From NCBI GenBank assembly GCA_002305995.1, contig DBRN01000006.1, forward strand, positions 168,889-232,888: 64,000 nucleotides of DNA, given 5' to 3'. A program made the position numbers and the translations under genes. Under the pieces are notes generated by a model. The model did not search any database, was not told where the DNA came from, and was given only the letters and a program-made list of their open reading frames with translations. Positions within the stretch are counted from its first letter, which is position 1, and the number at the start of each line of letters is the position of its first letter. The DNA is from Atopobiaceae bacterium UBA1367 (GTDB lineage: Bacteria; Actinomycetota; Coriobacteriia; Coriobacteriales; Atopobiaceae). Shown here in pieces: positions 1-8,864 of this stretch.

Positions 1-201
1 TGGTACAAGCACCTCCAACGGCGTGTCCTTGTCAACCTCCCCAAGCCCTAACCCTTTGAGGTTGATGCCGTCCAGGTCGTTTTTGTATGACGCGGCATCC
101 TTCAGGCGGAGCGCTTCTGCAGGAATGTCGTCCTTTGTGGTGGGATCACACCCCGCGCGATAGCACGCCAAAGCCGATGAGCCGCACAGATACACGTTCA
201 T
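1..201 (-). CDS. Hypothetical protein, N-terminal part (runs off left edge)
   Basis: The ATG at 201 opens a frame that stays open to base 1, giving the first 67 residues of a truncated gene. The peptide begins MNVYLCGSSALACYRAGCD and then becomes rich in Lys, Asp and Glu, with no signal peptide or membrane helix in the visible part. The family is not recognised and no function is assigned. It is divergent from the phosphodiesterase gene at 481. The 280 bases between them must hold both promoters, but none is clear by eye. Confidence 0.5.
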   Translation of the reverse strand, partial: MNVYLCGSSALACYRAGCDPTTKDDIPAEALRLKDAASYKNDLDGINLKGLGLGEVDKDTPLEVLVP

Positions 202-480
202 GTCGCACGCCCTCCCTGTCCTTCATTGTGGGGTGCATTATTGTACGGTTATGCGGTATCTCATGTGAAGCTCCCGTAAACTGCTTCAATACAAGCCCAG
301 GTAGATGACTTACGCTGTCTCCGGTTGACGTCCCTTTTCTTCAAACGCGAGAAGACCTACCGCACAACCGCAAATACTTGCATTTTGCCCACGCATGACC
401 GCCCGAGAGCCTGCGCGTCCCCTTGTGGAGTACAATCCGGACAGCCATCTCTGCCCGACACGCCATGGGGAGACACCCGC

Positions 481-1020
481 ATGAAGCTGCTCATTGCATC
501 CGACATCCACGGGGCCGCCACGTGGTGCGCCCGATTGATGAGCGCCATCGAGACGCATCGCCCCGAAAGGGTGCTTCTGCTCGGAGACCTCCTGTATCAT
601 GGACCGCGCAACGACCTCCCCGAAGACTACGCCCCCAAGCAGGTCATTTCGATGCTCAACGGAATGGCCGACAGGGTGCTGGCCGTGCGGGGCAATTGCG
701 AGGCCGAGGTTGATCAGATGGTGCTCGACTTTCCCTGCATGGCCGACTACGCCCTCGTCGCCGACCCCGAAACGGGCCATGACCTCTTTCTCACCCACGG
801 GCACATCTATGGCGCCGGCATCCACAACAGCGTGAACAACCTCCCCAGGCTGCGCGCGGGCGATTCGCTGGTGTATGGGCACACCCACATCAAGGTAGAC
901 CAGCAGGGTCCTGACGGCATCCGGCTCTTCAATCCGGGCAGCATCGGGATACCAAAGGACGGATCTCACAGCTTCGGCCTGTATGAGGGTGGGAGCTTCT
1001 CTCACGTCGTGCTGGCGTGA
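481..1020 (+). CDS. yfcE: YfcE-family metallophosphoesterase
   Basis: Small cytosolic metal-dependent phosphodiesterase of 179 residues, close to the usual YfcE length of about 180. The binuclear metal motifs appear in order: SDIHG (residues 7-11), GDLLYHGPRND, GNCE, THGH and GHTH, followed by the family's closing NPGSIGIPKDG. The frame is open upstream to 325, but the ATG at 481 gives the typical MKLLIASDIHG start, so the upstream codons are rejected. Family members hydrolyse model phosphodiesters; the natural substrate is unknown. The stop overlaps the start of the pentapeptide-repeat gene (TGATG), so the two are probably translated together. Confidence 0.9.
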   Translation: MKLLIASDIHGAATWCARLMSAIETHRPERVLLLGDLLYHGPRNDLPEDYAPKQVISMLNGMADRVLAVRGNCEAEVDQMVLDFPCMADYALVADPETGHDLFLTHGHIYGAGIHNSVNNLPRLRAGDSLVYGHTHIKVDQQGPDGIRLFNPGSIGIPKDGSHSFGLYEGGSFSHVVLA

Positions 1021-1625
1021 TGCGCGTGTCACACCTGCTTGATGCCATCGAGGCGAGCGAGGACGACGTTCGTTGCGACACCTTTTCTGATGAGGACCTG
1101 CGCGGCGTCTCGCTTGGCCGGGTCGAGTTCGAGGACTGCACCTTCGAGCGCTGCGCCTTTGCAGAGTCGCGGGCGGCGCGCATCTCCTTTGAGCGGTGCG
1201 TGTTCACAGAGTGCGACCTCTCAAACGCGCGGCTCGCGACAAGCTTCTGGCGGGACTGCCGCCTCAAGGCGTCGCGGGCCGTGGGCTGCGACCTGCATCA
1301 CAGCTATCTTGTGCGTGTCGTCTTCGAGGATTGCATCTGCTCGTATGCCAACCTCGCCGAGAGCAAGCTCGAGCAGGTGAGCCTCCAAGGCTGCGATCTG
1401 CGTGAGGCCTCTCTCTCGCAGCTGCGGCTCAAACGCCTGCGACTCGAGGCATGCGACCTCACGCGCGCCGAGTTCTTCCAGACGCGCCTGCGGGGCGTCG
1501 ACCTCTCAAGCTGTTCGATCCAAGCCCTGCGCATATCCGACAGCCTCTCAGAGCTGAGGGGCGCCACGGTCGGGATCGATCAGGCACCCGATCTGCTTGG
1601 CCTTCTGGGTGTCAGGCTGGCATAG
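1020..1625 (+). CDS. Pentapeptide-repeat protein
   Basis: A 201-residue protein made largely of A(D/N)LxX-type five-residue units, for example FEDCTFERCAFAESRA and LREASLSQLRLKRLRLEAC. These predict a right-handed quadrilateral beta-helix. Many central positions are Cys, Leu or Phe, and the units run from about residue 30 to 180. No signal peptide or membrane segment is visible, so it is probably cytosolic. The ATG at 1020 overlaps the stop of the upstream phosphodiesterase; a GTG at 1017 is the alternative start. Some relatives (Qnr, MfpA) mimic DNA and protect gyrase, but nothing here proves that role. Confidence 0.85.
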   Translation: MRVSHLLDAIEASEDDVRCDTFSDEDLRGVSLGRVEFEDCTFERCAFAESRAARISFERCVFTECDLSNARLATSFWRDCRLKASRAVGCDLHHSYLVRVVFEDCICSYANLAESKLEQVSLQGCDLREASLSQLRLKRLRLEACDLTRAEFFQTRLRGVDLSSCSIQALRISDSLSELRGATVGIDQAPDLLGLLGVRLA

Positions 1626-1641
1626 CCGGGTCGCTCCCTGT

Positions 1642-1674
1642 CGGCCTCCTCGGCCTCCTCAGCCTCCTCAGCCC
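1642..1674. repeat. Short 9-bp tandem repeat at the iorB stop codon
   Basis: Three 9-base units (CGGCCTCCT, CGGCCTCCT, CAGCCTCCT) plus a partial fourth lie between the convergent pentapeptide gene and iorB. They cover the iorB TGA stop at 1668-1670. A slippage gain or loss of a unit would not change the iorB protein upstream of the stop. Confidence 0.6.
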
Positions 1675-2303
1675 TGGGCAGCCTCGCGGCCGCGGGCAAA
1701 GGCCTGCAGGTTGGCCTCCACCGTCTTGGGCGGGACGCGCCTGCGGATGGCATCCTCCCACTCGGCAACCCCAAACGGCAGCGCCGTGGAAAGCGCACCG
1801 ACCAGCACCACGTTGGTGGAGCGAGGGCTTCCCACCGCTCGTGCGATGCCACCCGCGTCGATGATGGAGGCCCCGATGGCAGCGAGGCGGCCGCTCACGT
1901 TGTCAGGCATCCTGAAGGCACCGATGTTCACCGGCACGGGCGTGATCTGCTCGTCGTTGACGAAGAGACTTCCGTCCTCGCGCAGAAAGTGCTGGGCACG
2001 CAGGGCCTCGACCAGCTCGAAGGCGACCACGATGTCGGCGCAGCCAGGGTCGGCGACCATCGACTCGACCTTCTCGCCCACGCGGACGATGGTCGAGACC
2101 GAGCCGCCGCGCTGGCTCATGCCATGGACCTCAGAGACCTTGACGTCGAGCCCGGCATCGGCGGCCACCATGGCGAGCAGCTGGCCGGCCAGGATGGTCC
2201 CTTGGCCGCCAACACCCACCAACAGGATGGTCTTGGTGCCATCTAGCTGGACCTTCTCGTCACCGGCTGCGACGCCGTAATTGGTGGAGGTGTCATGTGG
2301 CAT
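1668..2303 (-). CDS. iorB: Indolepyruvate:ferredoxin oxidoreductase, beta subunit
   Basis: The 211-residue small subunit of the IorAB complex, which oxidatively decarboxylates aryl-pyruvates (from Trp, Phe, Tyr) to aryl-acetyl-CoA and reduces ferredoxin. The glycine-rich GVGGQGTILAGQLLA near residue 30 and the later VHGMSQRGGSVSTIVRVG are typical of the POR gamma-type domain. The ATG at 2303 sits behind AAGGAG and follows the iorA stop by two bases, so the two subunits form a coupled pair. The frame is open upstream inside iorA, but those codons are shadow. The protein length fits the family. Confidence 0.92.
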   Translation of the reverse strand: MPHDTSTNYGVAAGDEKVQLDGTKTILLVGVGGQGTILAGQLLAMVAADAGLDVKVSEVHGMSQRGGSVSTIVRVGEKVESMVADPGCADIVVAFELVEALRAQHFLREDGSLFVNDEQITPVPVNIGAFRMPDNVSGRLAAIGASIIDAGGIARAVGSPRSTNVVLVGALSTALPFGVAEWEDAIRRRVPPKTVEANLQAFARGREAAQG

Positions 2304-2305
2304 GG

Positions 2306-4078
2306 CTAGCGCTCCTTCTCGATGCAGCCGAATGGGCACGACTGGACGCACTGGTCGCAGCCCACGCACTGATTGGGGTCGATGACGGCATGGCCGGTCT
2401 CGTCGCGTCCCAGCGCGGGACAGCCTATCTGGATGCAACGCCCGCAGCGGCGGCAGTCGCGAATGACGGGCACCTTGCCGCGCGAGCGGTCGAGCAGACG
2501 GCACGGGCCCTCGAAGATGAGAACCGAGAGTTTGTCGGTGTGGCTCGTGGCCTCCTTGAGCGCCTGGCGGATGGCGGCGGCGTCCTGCGCGTCGATCACG
2601 CTGACCTCGTCCACGCCGATGGCCTCGCAGAGCCTGACCAGGTCGAGCTGGGCGCCGGCGGGAACGTCGAGCGGGCTGACGCGCGCCGCCTGATCGGAGA
2701 GCGTGACACCGTTGACGGGGTTTCCCTGTGCGCCGGTCATGGCCGTGGTGCGATTGTCCAGGATGCAGAGCGTGCCCGTGCCGCCATTGTAGACGGTGCC
2801 CAGCAGGCTCGTGATGCCTGAGTGGGCAAAGGTCGAGTCGCCGATGACGCCCACCACGGGGCGACTGGTGCGCCCGGGGGCACCGGCCAGCTCCATGCCG
2901 TGCGCCATGGAGAGCGAAGCGCCCATGTCGATGACCGAGTCGACCGAGCGGAAGGGCGCCACCGCACCAAGGGTGTAGCAGCCGATGTCGCCGGTGACGA
3001 TGGCCTTGAGACGGCGGAGCTCCACATAGACCAGGCGGTGCGGACAGCCGGCGCAGAACGCGGGCGGGCGTGGGGGCAGATCCTCAGCCGCATCAAGATG
3101 GGCGGGACCTGCGACGCCAAAGGACGCGCGGATGTGGGCCGGCGTGACCTCGCCGGAGCGCGGCAGACGGCCGCCGGGAAGCTCGCCCAACTCGACACCC
3201 ATGGCGCGCACGCGTGTCTCGAGGTAGGGGCAGGCCTCCTCGACCACATAGCAGCTGTCCACGGATGAGGCGAAGTCGGCGATCTTCTGTGGGGGCAGGG
3301 GCCAGGTGACGCCGAGCTTGAGCACGGAGGCGTCGGGCATGGCCTCGCGCACGTGCACGTACGGAGCGCCGGCGCAGATGATGCCCACCGTGGTGTCACG
3401 CATCTCGATGCGGTTGAGCTCGGTCTCCTCCGCCCAGGCGATCAGCTCGTCCTCGCGGTCGTTCACGACGAGCGTGCGGCGCACGGCGTTGGCCGGCATC
3501 ATGACAAACTTCTCGGGACGGCTCTCGTAGGCACGAGGTTCCACCTCGCTGCGTTGGCCGGCCACCTCCACGAGGGTCTTGGTGTGGGCGATGCGCATGC
3601 TCTCGCGCAGCATGACCAGCGTGTCGAAGCGCTCGGAGATCTCGAAGGCCGCCTGGGCCATCTCGTATGCCTCCTGGCTGTCTGCCGGGTCAAGGCACGG
3701 GATGCGACCGAACGCCGCATAGTGACGGCTGTCCTGCTCGTTCTGCGAGGAGTAGCAGGAGGGGTCATCGGCTGCAAGCAGCACCAGACCCGCGTTGACG
3801 CCGGTGTTCGCGGCGCTCATGAGGGGATCGGCGGCCACGTTGACACCCACGTGCTTCATGGTGACGAGCGTGCGCACGCCACCCATGGCAGCGCCCAGGC
3901 CGACCTCGAGGGCGACCTTCTCGTTGGGCGCCCACTCGCAGTAGACGTCGGGCTTTTTCACCAGGTTCTCGAGCGTCTCGGTGGAGGGGGTTCCCGGATA
4001 CGCGGAACCCACGACGACGCCGGCCTCCCACGCCCCCTGCGCAATGGCCTCGTTACCCGATAGCAGTTGTGTGCTCAT
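2306..4078 (-). CDS. iorA: Indolepyruvate:ferredoxin oxidoreductase, alpha subunit
   Basis: The 590-residue catalytic subunit. The N-terminal part (from about residue 1 to 330) is the pyrimidine-binding/core domain of 2-oxoacid oxidoreductases. The middle part holds the thiamine-pyrophosphate region (GDIGCYTLG, then GDSTFAHSGITSLL). The C-terminus is a ferredoxin-like domain with two [4Fe-4S] Cys clusters (CRRCGRCIQIGCPALG and CVGCDQCVQSCPFGC). The enzyme works in the cytosol of anaerobes in amino-acid fermentation. The ATG at 4078 has a G-rich ribosome site; 18 upstream in-frame codons are rejected. It lies 63 bases after the acyl-CoA ligase gene, so an aromatic-acid operon is likely. Confidence 0.95.
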   Translation of the reverse strand: MSTQLLSGNEAIAQGAWEAGVVVGSAYPGTPSTETLENLVKKPDVYCEWAPNEKVALEVGLGAAMGGVRTLVTMKHVGVNVAADPLMSAANTGVNAGLVLLAADDPSCYSSQNEQDSRHYAAFGRIPCLDPADSQEAYEMAQAAFEISERFDTLVMLRESMRIAHTKTLVEVAGQRSEVEPRAYESRPEKFVMMPANAVRRTLVVNDREDELIAWAEETELNRIEMRDTTVGIICAGAPYVHVREAMPDASVLKLGVTWPLPPQKIADFASSVDSCYVVEEACPYLETRVRAMGVELGELPGGRLPRSGEVTPAHIRASFGVAGPAHLDAAEDLPPRPPAFCAGCPHRLVYVELRRLKAIVTGDIGCYTLGAVAPFRSVDSVIDMGASLSMAHGMELAGAPGRTSRPVVGVIGDSTFAHSGITSLLGTVYNGGTGTLCILDNRTTAMTGAQGNPVNGVTLSDQAARVSPLDVPAGAQLDLVRLCEAIGVDEVSVIDAQDAAAIRQALKEATSHTDKLSVLIFEGPCRLLDRSRGKVPVIRDCRRCGRCIQIGCPALGRDETGHAVIDPNQCVGCDQCVQSCPFGCIEKER

Positions 4079-4141
4079 GCGAGATCCCCCCTCGGGGCGG
4101 ACGGAAACGACGATCCCTCCGCCCGCCTGCACCTGTTCTCC

Positions 4142-5779
4142 CTAGCCCTGGTTCACCCTGTCCACCAGGTTGGCGGCGCCATAGCGCTCGCGCAGCAGCG
4201 GCTTCTCGATCTTGCCCGTGGCATTGCGCGGCACGTCGGCGAAGATGATCTTGCGCGGGCGCTTGTAGCGCGGCAGGTCCATGCAGAACCGGTTGATGTC
4301 GTCCTCGCTGGCGCCGGTGTGGTCGGGCTTGAGCTGCACGATGGCCGCAGCGATCTCGCCCAGGCGCTCGTCGGGCAAGCCGATGACCGCCACGTCCTGG
4401 ATGGCCGGGCAGCCGCTCATGAAGTCCTCGATCTGCACCGGATAGAGGTTCTCGCCACCCGTGATGATGACATCCTTCTTGCGGTCGACGAGCCAGATGA
4501 AGCCCTCCTCGTCCTGACGAGCCATGTCACCCGTGCGCAACCAGCCGTTGATGAGGGCCTCCTGCGTTGCCTCCGGGTCATTGTAGTAGCAGGTCATGAG
4601 GCCGGGACCCTTGACGCAGAGCTCTCCCACCTCACCCTGCGCGACGCGATGCCCATCCTCGCCCACGATCTTGGCACGCCAGCGGTACCCAGGCACGCCG
4701 ATGGCGCCGACGTGGTCGATGTTCTCGACACCCAGGTGCACGCAGCCCGGACCGGTCGACTCCGACAGGCCGTAGTTGGTGTCGTAGTCATGGTTCGGGA
4801 ACACCCGCTTCCAGCGCTTGATGAGGCTCCGCGGCACAGGCTGGGCACCCACGTGCATCAGGCGCCATTGGTTGAGCTCATAGTCGTCGAGCCTGAGCTC
4901 GCCGCGCTCGATGGCCGCCAGGATGTCCTGCACCCACGGCACCAGCAGCCAGACGATGGTGCAGCGCTCGCGGCTCACGGCGTCAAAGACGTACTGCGGG
5001 GACACGCCGCGCAGCAGCACGGCCTTGGCGCCACAGGTCAGGCAGCCCATCCAGTGGAACTTCGCGCCCGTGTGGTACAGCGGCGGAATGCAGAGGAACA
5101 CGTCGTCGTGACCGATGGAGTGGTGAACCGCCTCCATCTCGGCAGCCTGCGTCAGGCTCTCGTGGTTGTGCAGGATCGCCTTGGGAAAGCCGGTGGTTCC
5201 CGAGCTGAAGTAGATGGCCGCATCGTCGTACTCAAACAGCGGGATCTGGGGGTCGTGGCTGGAGCACAGCGCCTCGAGCTCGCGCATGCTCTCTGCCCAT
5301 GTGGGGCAATCGTCGCCCACGTAGAACAGCAGGCGTCCCGCATGCAGCTTGGGAACGATCGACTCGAGTCGGCCGATGAACTCCGGGCCAAAGACCACCA
5401 CGTCGGAGTCGGACTTCTCCACGCAGTAGAGGATCTCGTCGGCCGCGTAGCGGAAGTTCAGCGGCACCGCGGTGGCGCCGGTCTTGAGGATGCCAAAGTA
5501 GATGGGCAGCCACTCGATGCAGTTGTAGAGCAGGATGGCCACCTTATCGCTTTTGCCCACACCGCGCGAGAGCAGGAGGTTGGCGATGCGGTTGGCCTTC
5601 TCGTCAAACACCGACCACGTGATCTCGCGACGGTACGGCTCGTCGTCGGTCGTCTCGACGAGGTCGTACTCGCGCCACGTGATGTGGCGGTCTTCTGGCA
5701 TGGCCGGGTTGATCTCGATGAGGGCGGTCTCATCGGGATACTTCGCGGCGTTGAGCCTGAGCATGTCTGTGACAATCAC
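4142..5779 (-). CDS. AMP-forming acyl-CoA ligase, possibly aryl-acid specific
   Basis: A 545-residue member of the ANL superfamily, activating a carboxylic acid with ATP and joining it to CoA. Clear motifs are the P-loop YFSSGTTGFPKAIL, YGLSESTGPGC, the hinge region LVDRKKDVIITGGENLYP and the C-terminal catalytic Lys in NATGKIEKPLLRERY. The start is probably the GTG at 5779, five bases behind AAAAGGGA; an ATG lies five codons further in. The substrate cannot be read from the sequence. Its place directly before iorA-iorB suggests arylacetates or related fermentation acids. Confidence 0.85.
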   Translation of the reverse strand: MIVTDMLRLNAAKYPDETALIEINPAMPEDRHITWREYDLVETTDDEPYRREITWSVFDEKANRIANLLLSRGVGKSDKVAILLYNCIEWLPIYFGILKTGATAVPLNFRYAADEILYCVEKSDSDVVVFGPEFIGRLESIVPKLHAGRLLFYVGDDCPTWAESMRELEALCSSHDPQIPLFEYDDAAIYFSSGTTGFPKAILHNHESLTQAAEMEAVHHSIGHDDVFLCIPPLYHTGAKFHWMGCLTCGAKAVLLRGVSPQYVFDAVSRERCTIVWLLVPWVQDILAAIERGELRLDDYELNQWRLMHVGAQPVPRSLIKRWKRVFPNHDYDTNYGLSESTGPGCVHLGVENIDHVGAIGVPGYRWRAKIVGEDGHRVAQGEVGELCVKGPGLMTCYYNDPEATQEALINGWLRTGDMARQDEEGFIWLVDRKKDVIITGGENLYPVQIEDFMSGCPAIQDVAVIGLPDERLGEIAAAIVQLKPDHTGASEDDINRFCMDLPRYKRPRKIIFADVPRNATGKIEKPLLRERYGAANLVDRVNQG

Positions 5780-5825
5780 GTCTGTCCCTTTTCTCGTGTG
5801 GTTCGCTGCGCATCGTGCGATGCGG

Positions 5826-6797
5826 CTATCGCTCGAACTTGTTCGCCAGGCTCCACGTGTCCTCGCGAAGCTGGACGATGGCGTCTGGTATCTCGTCGAT
5901 CTCGTAGGGCGTCATCTGGTATACCCAGTTGAGCCAATTTCGATAGAGCAGGTTGGCGTGACTGCGCCAGGTGAAGAAGGGCTGGTTCTCCGGGTCGTCG
6001 TCGGGGAAGTAGTTCTCCGGCAGACGGATGGGCAGGCCCCTCTTGAAGTCACGCCAGTACTCATCGGCCAGCGTGTCGCGATCGTACTCGAAGTGCCCCG
6101 TGACATAGATCTCGTGGAAGTCGTGCGTGGCAATGAGGGCCGGGCCGCTGGAGAAGCCCTCGGAGAGGACCTTGAGCTCGGGATGCTTGGCAAGCTCAGC
6201 GGCGTCGAGGGAGGCATGGCGGGAGTGGGGCATGTTGTGCATCTCGTCGAAGCCGTTGGTGAGGAAGCTGTACTCGTCGCACAGGCGCTGCGGGAACACG
6301 CCGAAGAGCTTGGCGGGCAGCTGACGCTTGGGGATCCCGTAGAAGTGGTACAGGCCCGCCATGGCGCCCCAGCACAGGCTCATGGTGGAGAACACGTGCG
6401 CGCGGCTCCATTCCATGACCTGACAGAGCTCGTCCCAGTAGTCAACGTCGGTGAAGGCGAGATGCTCGACCGGCGCGCCCGTCACGATCAGGCCGTCGTA
6501 GCTCTGGTCGCGGTACGCATCGAAGGTGTCGTAGAACTTGACCAGATGGTCCGCCGAGGTGTTCTTTGACTCATGGCTGCTCATGCGCATGAAGTCGCAG
6601 CTCACCTGCAGGGGGGACTTCGAGATGAGACGCAGGATCTGGGTCTCGGTCTCGATCTTTGTGGGCATGAGGTTGAGGATGGCCAGGCGAAGCGGCCTGA
6701 TGCGCTGGTGGCTGGCCACCTCCTCCTCAAGGGCGAAGATGCGTTCCTGCTGGAGGATGGTCTTTGCGGGCAGGCCGTCGGGAATGTTGATGGGCAT
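5826..6797 (-). CDS. metA: Homoserine O-acyltransferase (predicted acetyl-CoA specific)
   Basis: First committed step of methionine synthesis: acylates homoserine. The protein has 323 residues and aligns with E. coli MetA numbering without offset: nucleophile Cys142 (in MSLCWGAMAG), His235 and Glu237 (in TGHFEYD). Residue 111 is Glu (VTGAPVEHLAF). Published work on the Bacillus cereus enzyme links Glu111 to acetyl-CoA use and Gly111 to succinyl-CoA, so acetylation is predicted despite the MetA name. The ATG at 6797 follows ACAGGAG; an upstream in-frame ATG is rejected. The acyl-CoA ligase starts 47 bases downstream, so co-transcription is possible. Confidence 0.93.
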   Translation of the reverse strand: MPINIPDGLPAKTILQQERIFALEEEVASHQRIRPLRLAILNLMPTKIETETQILRLISKSPLQVSCDFMRMSSHESKNTSADHLVKFYDTFDAYRDQSYDGLIVTGAPVEHLAFTDVDYWDELCQVMEWSRAHVFSTMSLCWGAMAGLYHFYGIPKRQLPAKLFGVFPQRLCDEYSFLTNGFDEMHNMPHSRHASLDAAELAKHPELKVLSEGFSSGPALIATHDFHEIYVTGHFEYDRDTLADEYWRDFKRGLPIRLPENYFPDDDPENQPFFTWRSHANLLYRNWLNWVYQMTPYEIDEIPDAIVQLREDTWSLANKFER

Positions 6798-6926
6798 GGT
6801 GGGCTCCTGTCGAGGCATGCGGGGGGAACATGGGCAGTGCGGCTATCCGCACCTGCGCATTCGCACCGACAGCGTCTCTGGTGTCCTCATCATGCAAGCT
6901 CCCAGCCTCGTCCTGCTGACCGCCTA

Positions 6927-6935
6927 AGCATAGCA
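6927..6935 (-). promoter_or_regulatory. Candidate extended -10 element for metA
   Basis: On the minus strand TGC is followed directly by TATGCT, an extended -10 pattern, about 130 bases before the metA start. The same TGCTAT core precedes several other genes in this window. No good -35 hexamer is obvious. Confidence 0.35.
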
Positions 6936-7053
6936 GCTTGCGACGAGAAGCCGACCAATGTACCCCAAGCCGAAACGAAGGCACCCCCATAGCGCACCAC
7001 AGCTTGAACACATTTGCTAGAAATACCTGCTCACTTGCACCATACTTGTTCAC

Positions 7054-8475
7054 ATGACTACCTCATTTGCCGAGCTCGGGCTCAACGAGCAGATACTCGC
7101 CGGGGTCGAAGCCCTCGGTTTCACCCAGCCGACTCCCGTTCAGGCCCAGGCCATCCCACTGGTGCTGGAGGGACGCGACATCGTAGCCTCCGCCCAGACG
7201 GGCACGGGCAAGACAGCCGCCTTCGCCCTCCCCGCGCTGCAGCTCATCATGGGGCTGGCCGAGGGACCCTCTGCCGCGGCCGACGGTATCCTCACAGCAG
7301 AGGGAGAGCCGCAGGCCGCTGAGGCGGATGCCCCCAAGCGCCGCAGGCGCAGACGGAGACGCAAGGGTACCGCCAGTCCCAGCCCTGACGCCACGACCAT
7401 GGCGAGCGGCCCTGCACGGCCCCGCGCCCTCGTGGTCACACCGACGCGCGAGCTGGCTCAGCAGATCGAGCGCGTGGTGACCGCCGTCTGCGAGCACACC
7501 GGCCAGCGCTCCGTCATCGTCATGGGCGGCGCACGGTTTGACCGGCAGCTCAAGGCCCTCTCACAGGGCTGCGACCTGCTCGTGGCCACGCCCGGTCGCC
7601 TCATCGACCTGATGGAGCGCCGCCACGTGGGGCTGGACGCCGTGCGCGTGCTGGTGCTCGACGAGGCCGACCGCATGCTTGACATGGGCTTCTGGCCCAG
7701 CGTGCGCCGCATCGTGCAGGCGCTTCCCGCACAGCGCCAGAACCTGCTCTTCTCGGCGACCATACCGGCTAGCATCAAGGGCACCATCGACGCCATGCTC
7801 ACCGATCCCGCGACCGTCGAGATCGCCCGCACGGGTGAGACGGCCGACACTGTCGAGGAGCATCTGTGCCCCGTCACGCAAGGCCAGAAGACCCAGCTGC
7901 TGCGGGCCATCGTCAAGAGCGGCGGCGCGGAGACGGGCTCCTCGCTCGAGCGCGTGCTGGTCTTCTGCCGCACCAAGCATCGCGTGGACGACGTCTCGAA
8001 GACCCTCAAGTCTGCCGGCCTCAAGGTGGAGGTCACGCATGCCGACCGTCCGCAGAAGGCGCGTGACAAGGCGCTCGAGCGCTTCCGCGAGGGATCCGTG
8101 CAGCTTCTGGTGGCAACCGACGTCATGAGTCGCGGCATCGACGTCAGCGGGATCGACGCCGTCATCAACTTCGACGTCCCCATGGATCCGGAGGACTACG
8201 TGCATCGCATCGGGCGCACGGGACGCGCAGGTGCCACGGGCCATGCCTACACCTTTGTCGCGCCCGACGAGATCACCCCGCTGCGCGAGATCGAGTACTT
8301 CACCAAGAAGCTGGTGCCCGTTTGGGACCTAGAGGGCTTTTCCTACGACAGCGGGCGCATCGTGCCCAATCCCGCTCGCGCCACCACGCGCACCACGCGC
8401 ACGATGTTCAGCGGGAGCAAGTCGCGCCGAGGCTTTGGCGGCCCTGGCAGCGGACGCTTTGGCAGGCACTACTAG
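7054..8475 (+). CDS. DEAD-box ATP-dependent RNA helicase
   Basis: A 473-residue RNA helicase with all core motifs in order: Q motif FTQPTPVQAQAIP, motif I AQTGTGKT, PTRELA, TPGRL, II DEAD, III SAT, then domain 2 with VFCRTKH, VATDVMSRGIDV and HRIGRTGRAG. Between motif I and PTRELA there is an extra, low-complexity segment of about 45 residues (residues 70-125) containing a run of eight Arg. Bacterial relatives (RhlE/CsdA types) act in ribosome assembly and mRNA decay in the cold. The C-terminal tail is Gly/Arg/Ser rich, as in many RhlE proteins. The gene is monocistronic and divergent from metA. Confidence 0.93.
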   Translation: MTTSFAELGLNEQILAGVEALGFTQPTPVQAQAIPLVLEGRDIVASAQTGTGKTAAFALPALQLIMGLAEGPSAAADGILTAEGEPQAAEADAPKRRRRRRRRKGTASPSPDATTMASGPARPRALVVTPTRELAQQIERVVTAVCEHTGQRSVIVMGGARFDRQLKALSQGCDLLVATPGRLIDLMERRHVGLDAVRVLVLDEADRMLDMGFWPSVRRIVQALPAQRQNLLFSATIPASIKGTIDAMLTDPATVEIARTGETADTVEEHLCPVTQGQKTQLLRAIVKSGGAETGSSLERVLVFCRTKHRVDDVSKTLKSAGLKVEVTHADRPQKARDKALERFREGSVQLLVATDVMSRGIDVSGIDAVINFDVPMDPEDYVHRIGRTGRAGATGHAYTFVAPDEITPLREIEYFTKKLVPVWDLEGFSYDSGRIVPNPARATTRTTRTMFSGSKSRRGFGGPGSGRFGRHY

Positions 8476-8576
8476 ACGCGCCCCTTCCTTGATCATGTCG
8501 CGATCGAGCGGGTACCTCCCCACCAGAACGGAGTATCACGAGCGTCTCGTGACCGACATCCTCCTGATCAGGCCTT

Positions 8577-8864
8577 CTATACCTCCCGCAGCAGCAAGTC
8601 GGCAAGCACGAGGGAGAGCAGGCGGACCAAGCTATAGTAGACGTACCACGACAAAAGGCTCCGACCAAGCAAGGTTGGCGCATTGTCCGGCGCTGCAGCG
8701 AAGCAACATGCGAGGAGCAGGGCAACGTCGACATATGCAAAGACGATGTAGAGCATCCTCAAAACGGGACGTTTCCTTGGTATGGGACAGCGCGAGGCCA
8801 AGAACCTCTTGTTCCATCTGATGAGGGCGGCTTGTGTCTGTCGTATCTCAACAGGCATCTGCAT
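8577..8864 (-). CDS. Small membrane protein, second gene of an AT-rich pair
   Basis: A 95-residue basic protein with two hydrophobic stretches (about residues 35-58 and 70-91), so probably a two-helix membrane protein. Its ATG overlaps the stop of the upstream gene as ATGA, good evidence for translational coupling. I do not recognise the family. A small membrane protein coupled to a secreted one would fit an immunity or accessory protein, but that is inference only. The coding potential is modest, and the first Met could also be the second one at residue 3. Confidence 0.5.
   Translation of the reverse strand: MQMPVEIRQTQAALIRWNKRFLASRCPIPRKRPVLRMLYIVFAYVDVALLLACCFAAAPDNAPTLLGRSLLSWYVYYSLVRLLSLVLADLLLREV

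Noticed and set aside
4067..5932. Very long open frame on the plus strand (621 codons) opposite the acyl-CoA ligase
   Set aside because: It is the antisense shadow of a gene with clear ANL motifs. The translation is rich in Val, Leu, His and Arg in the way mirrored GC-rich genes are, with no ribosome site.
6798..7053. Possible SAM-type riboswitch before metA
   Set aside because: I looked for SAM-I and SAH-like conserved cores and stems on the minus strand and found none convincing. Only a candidate -10 is reported.
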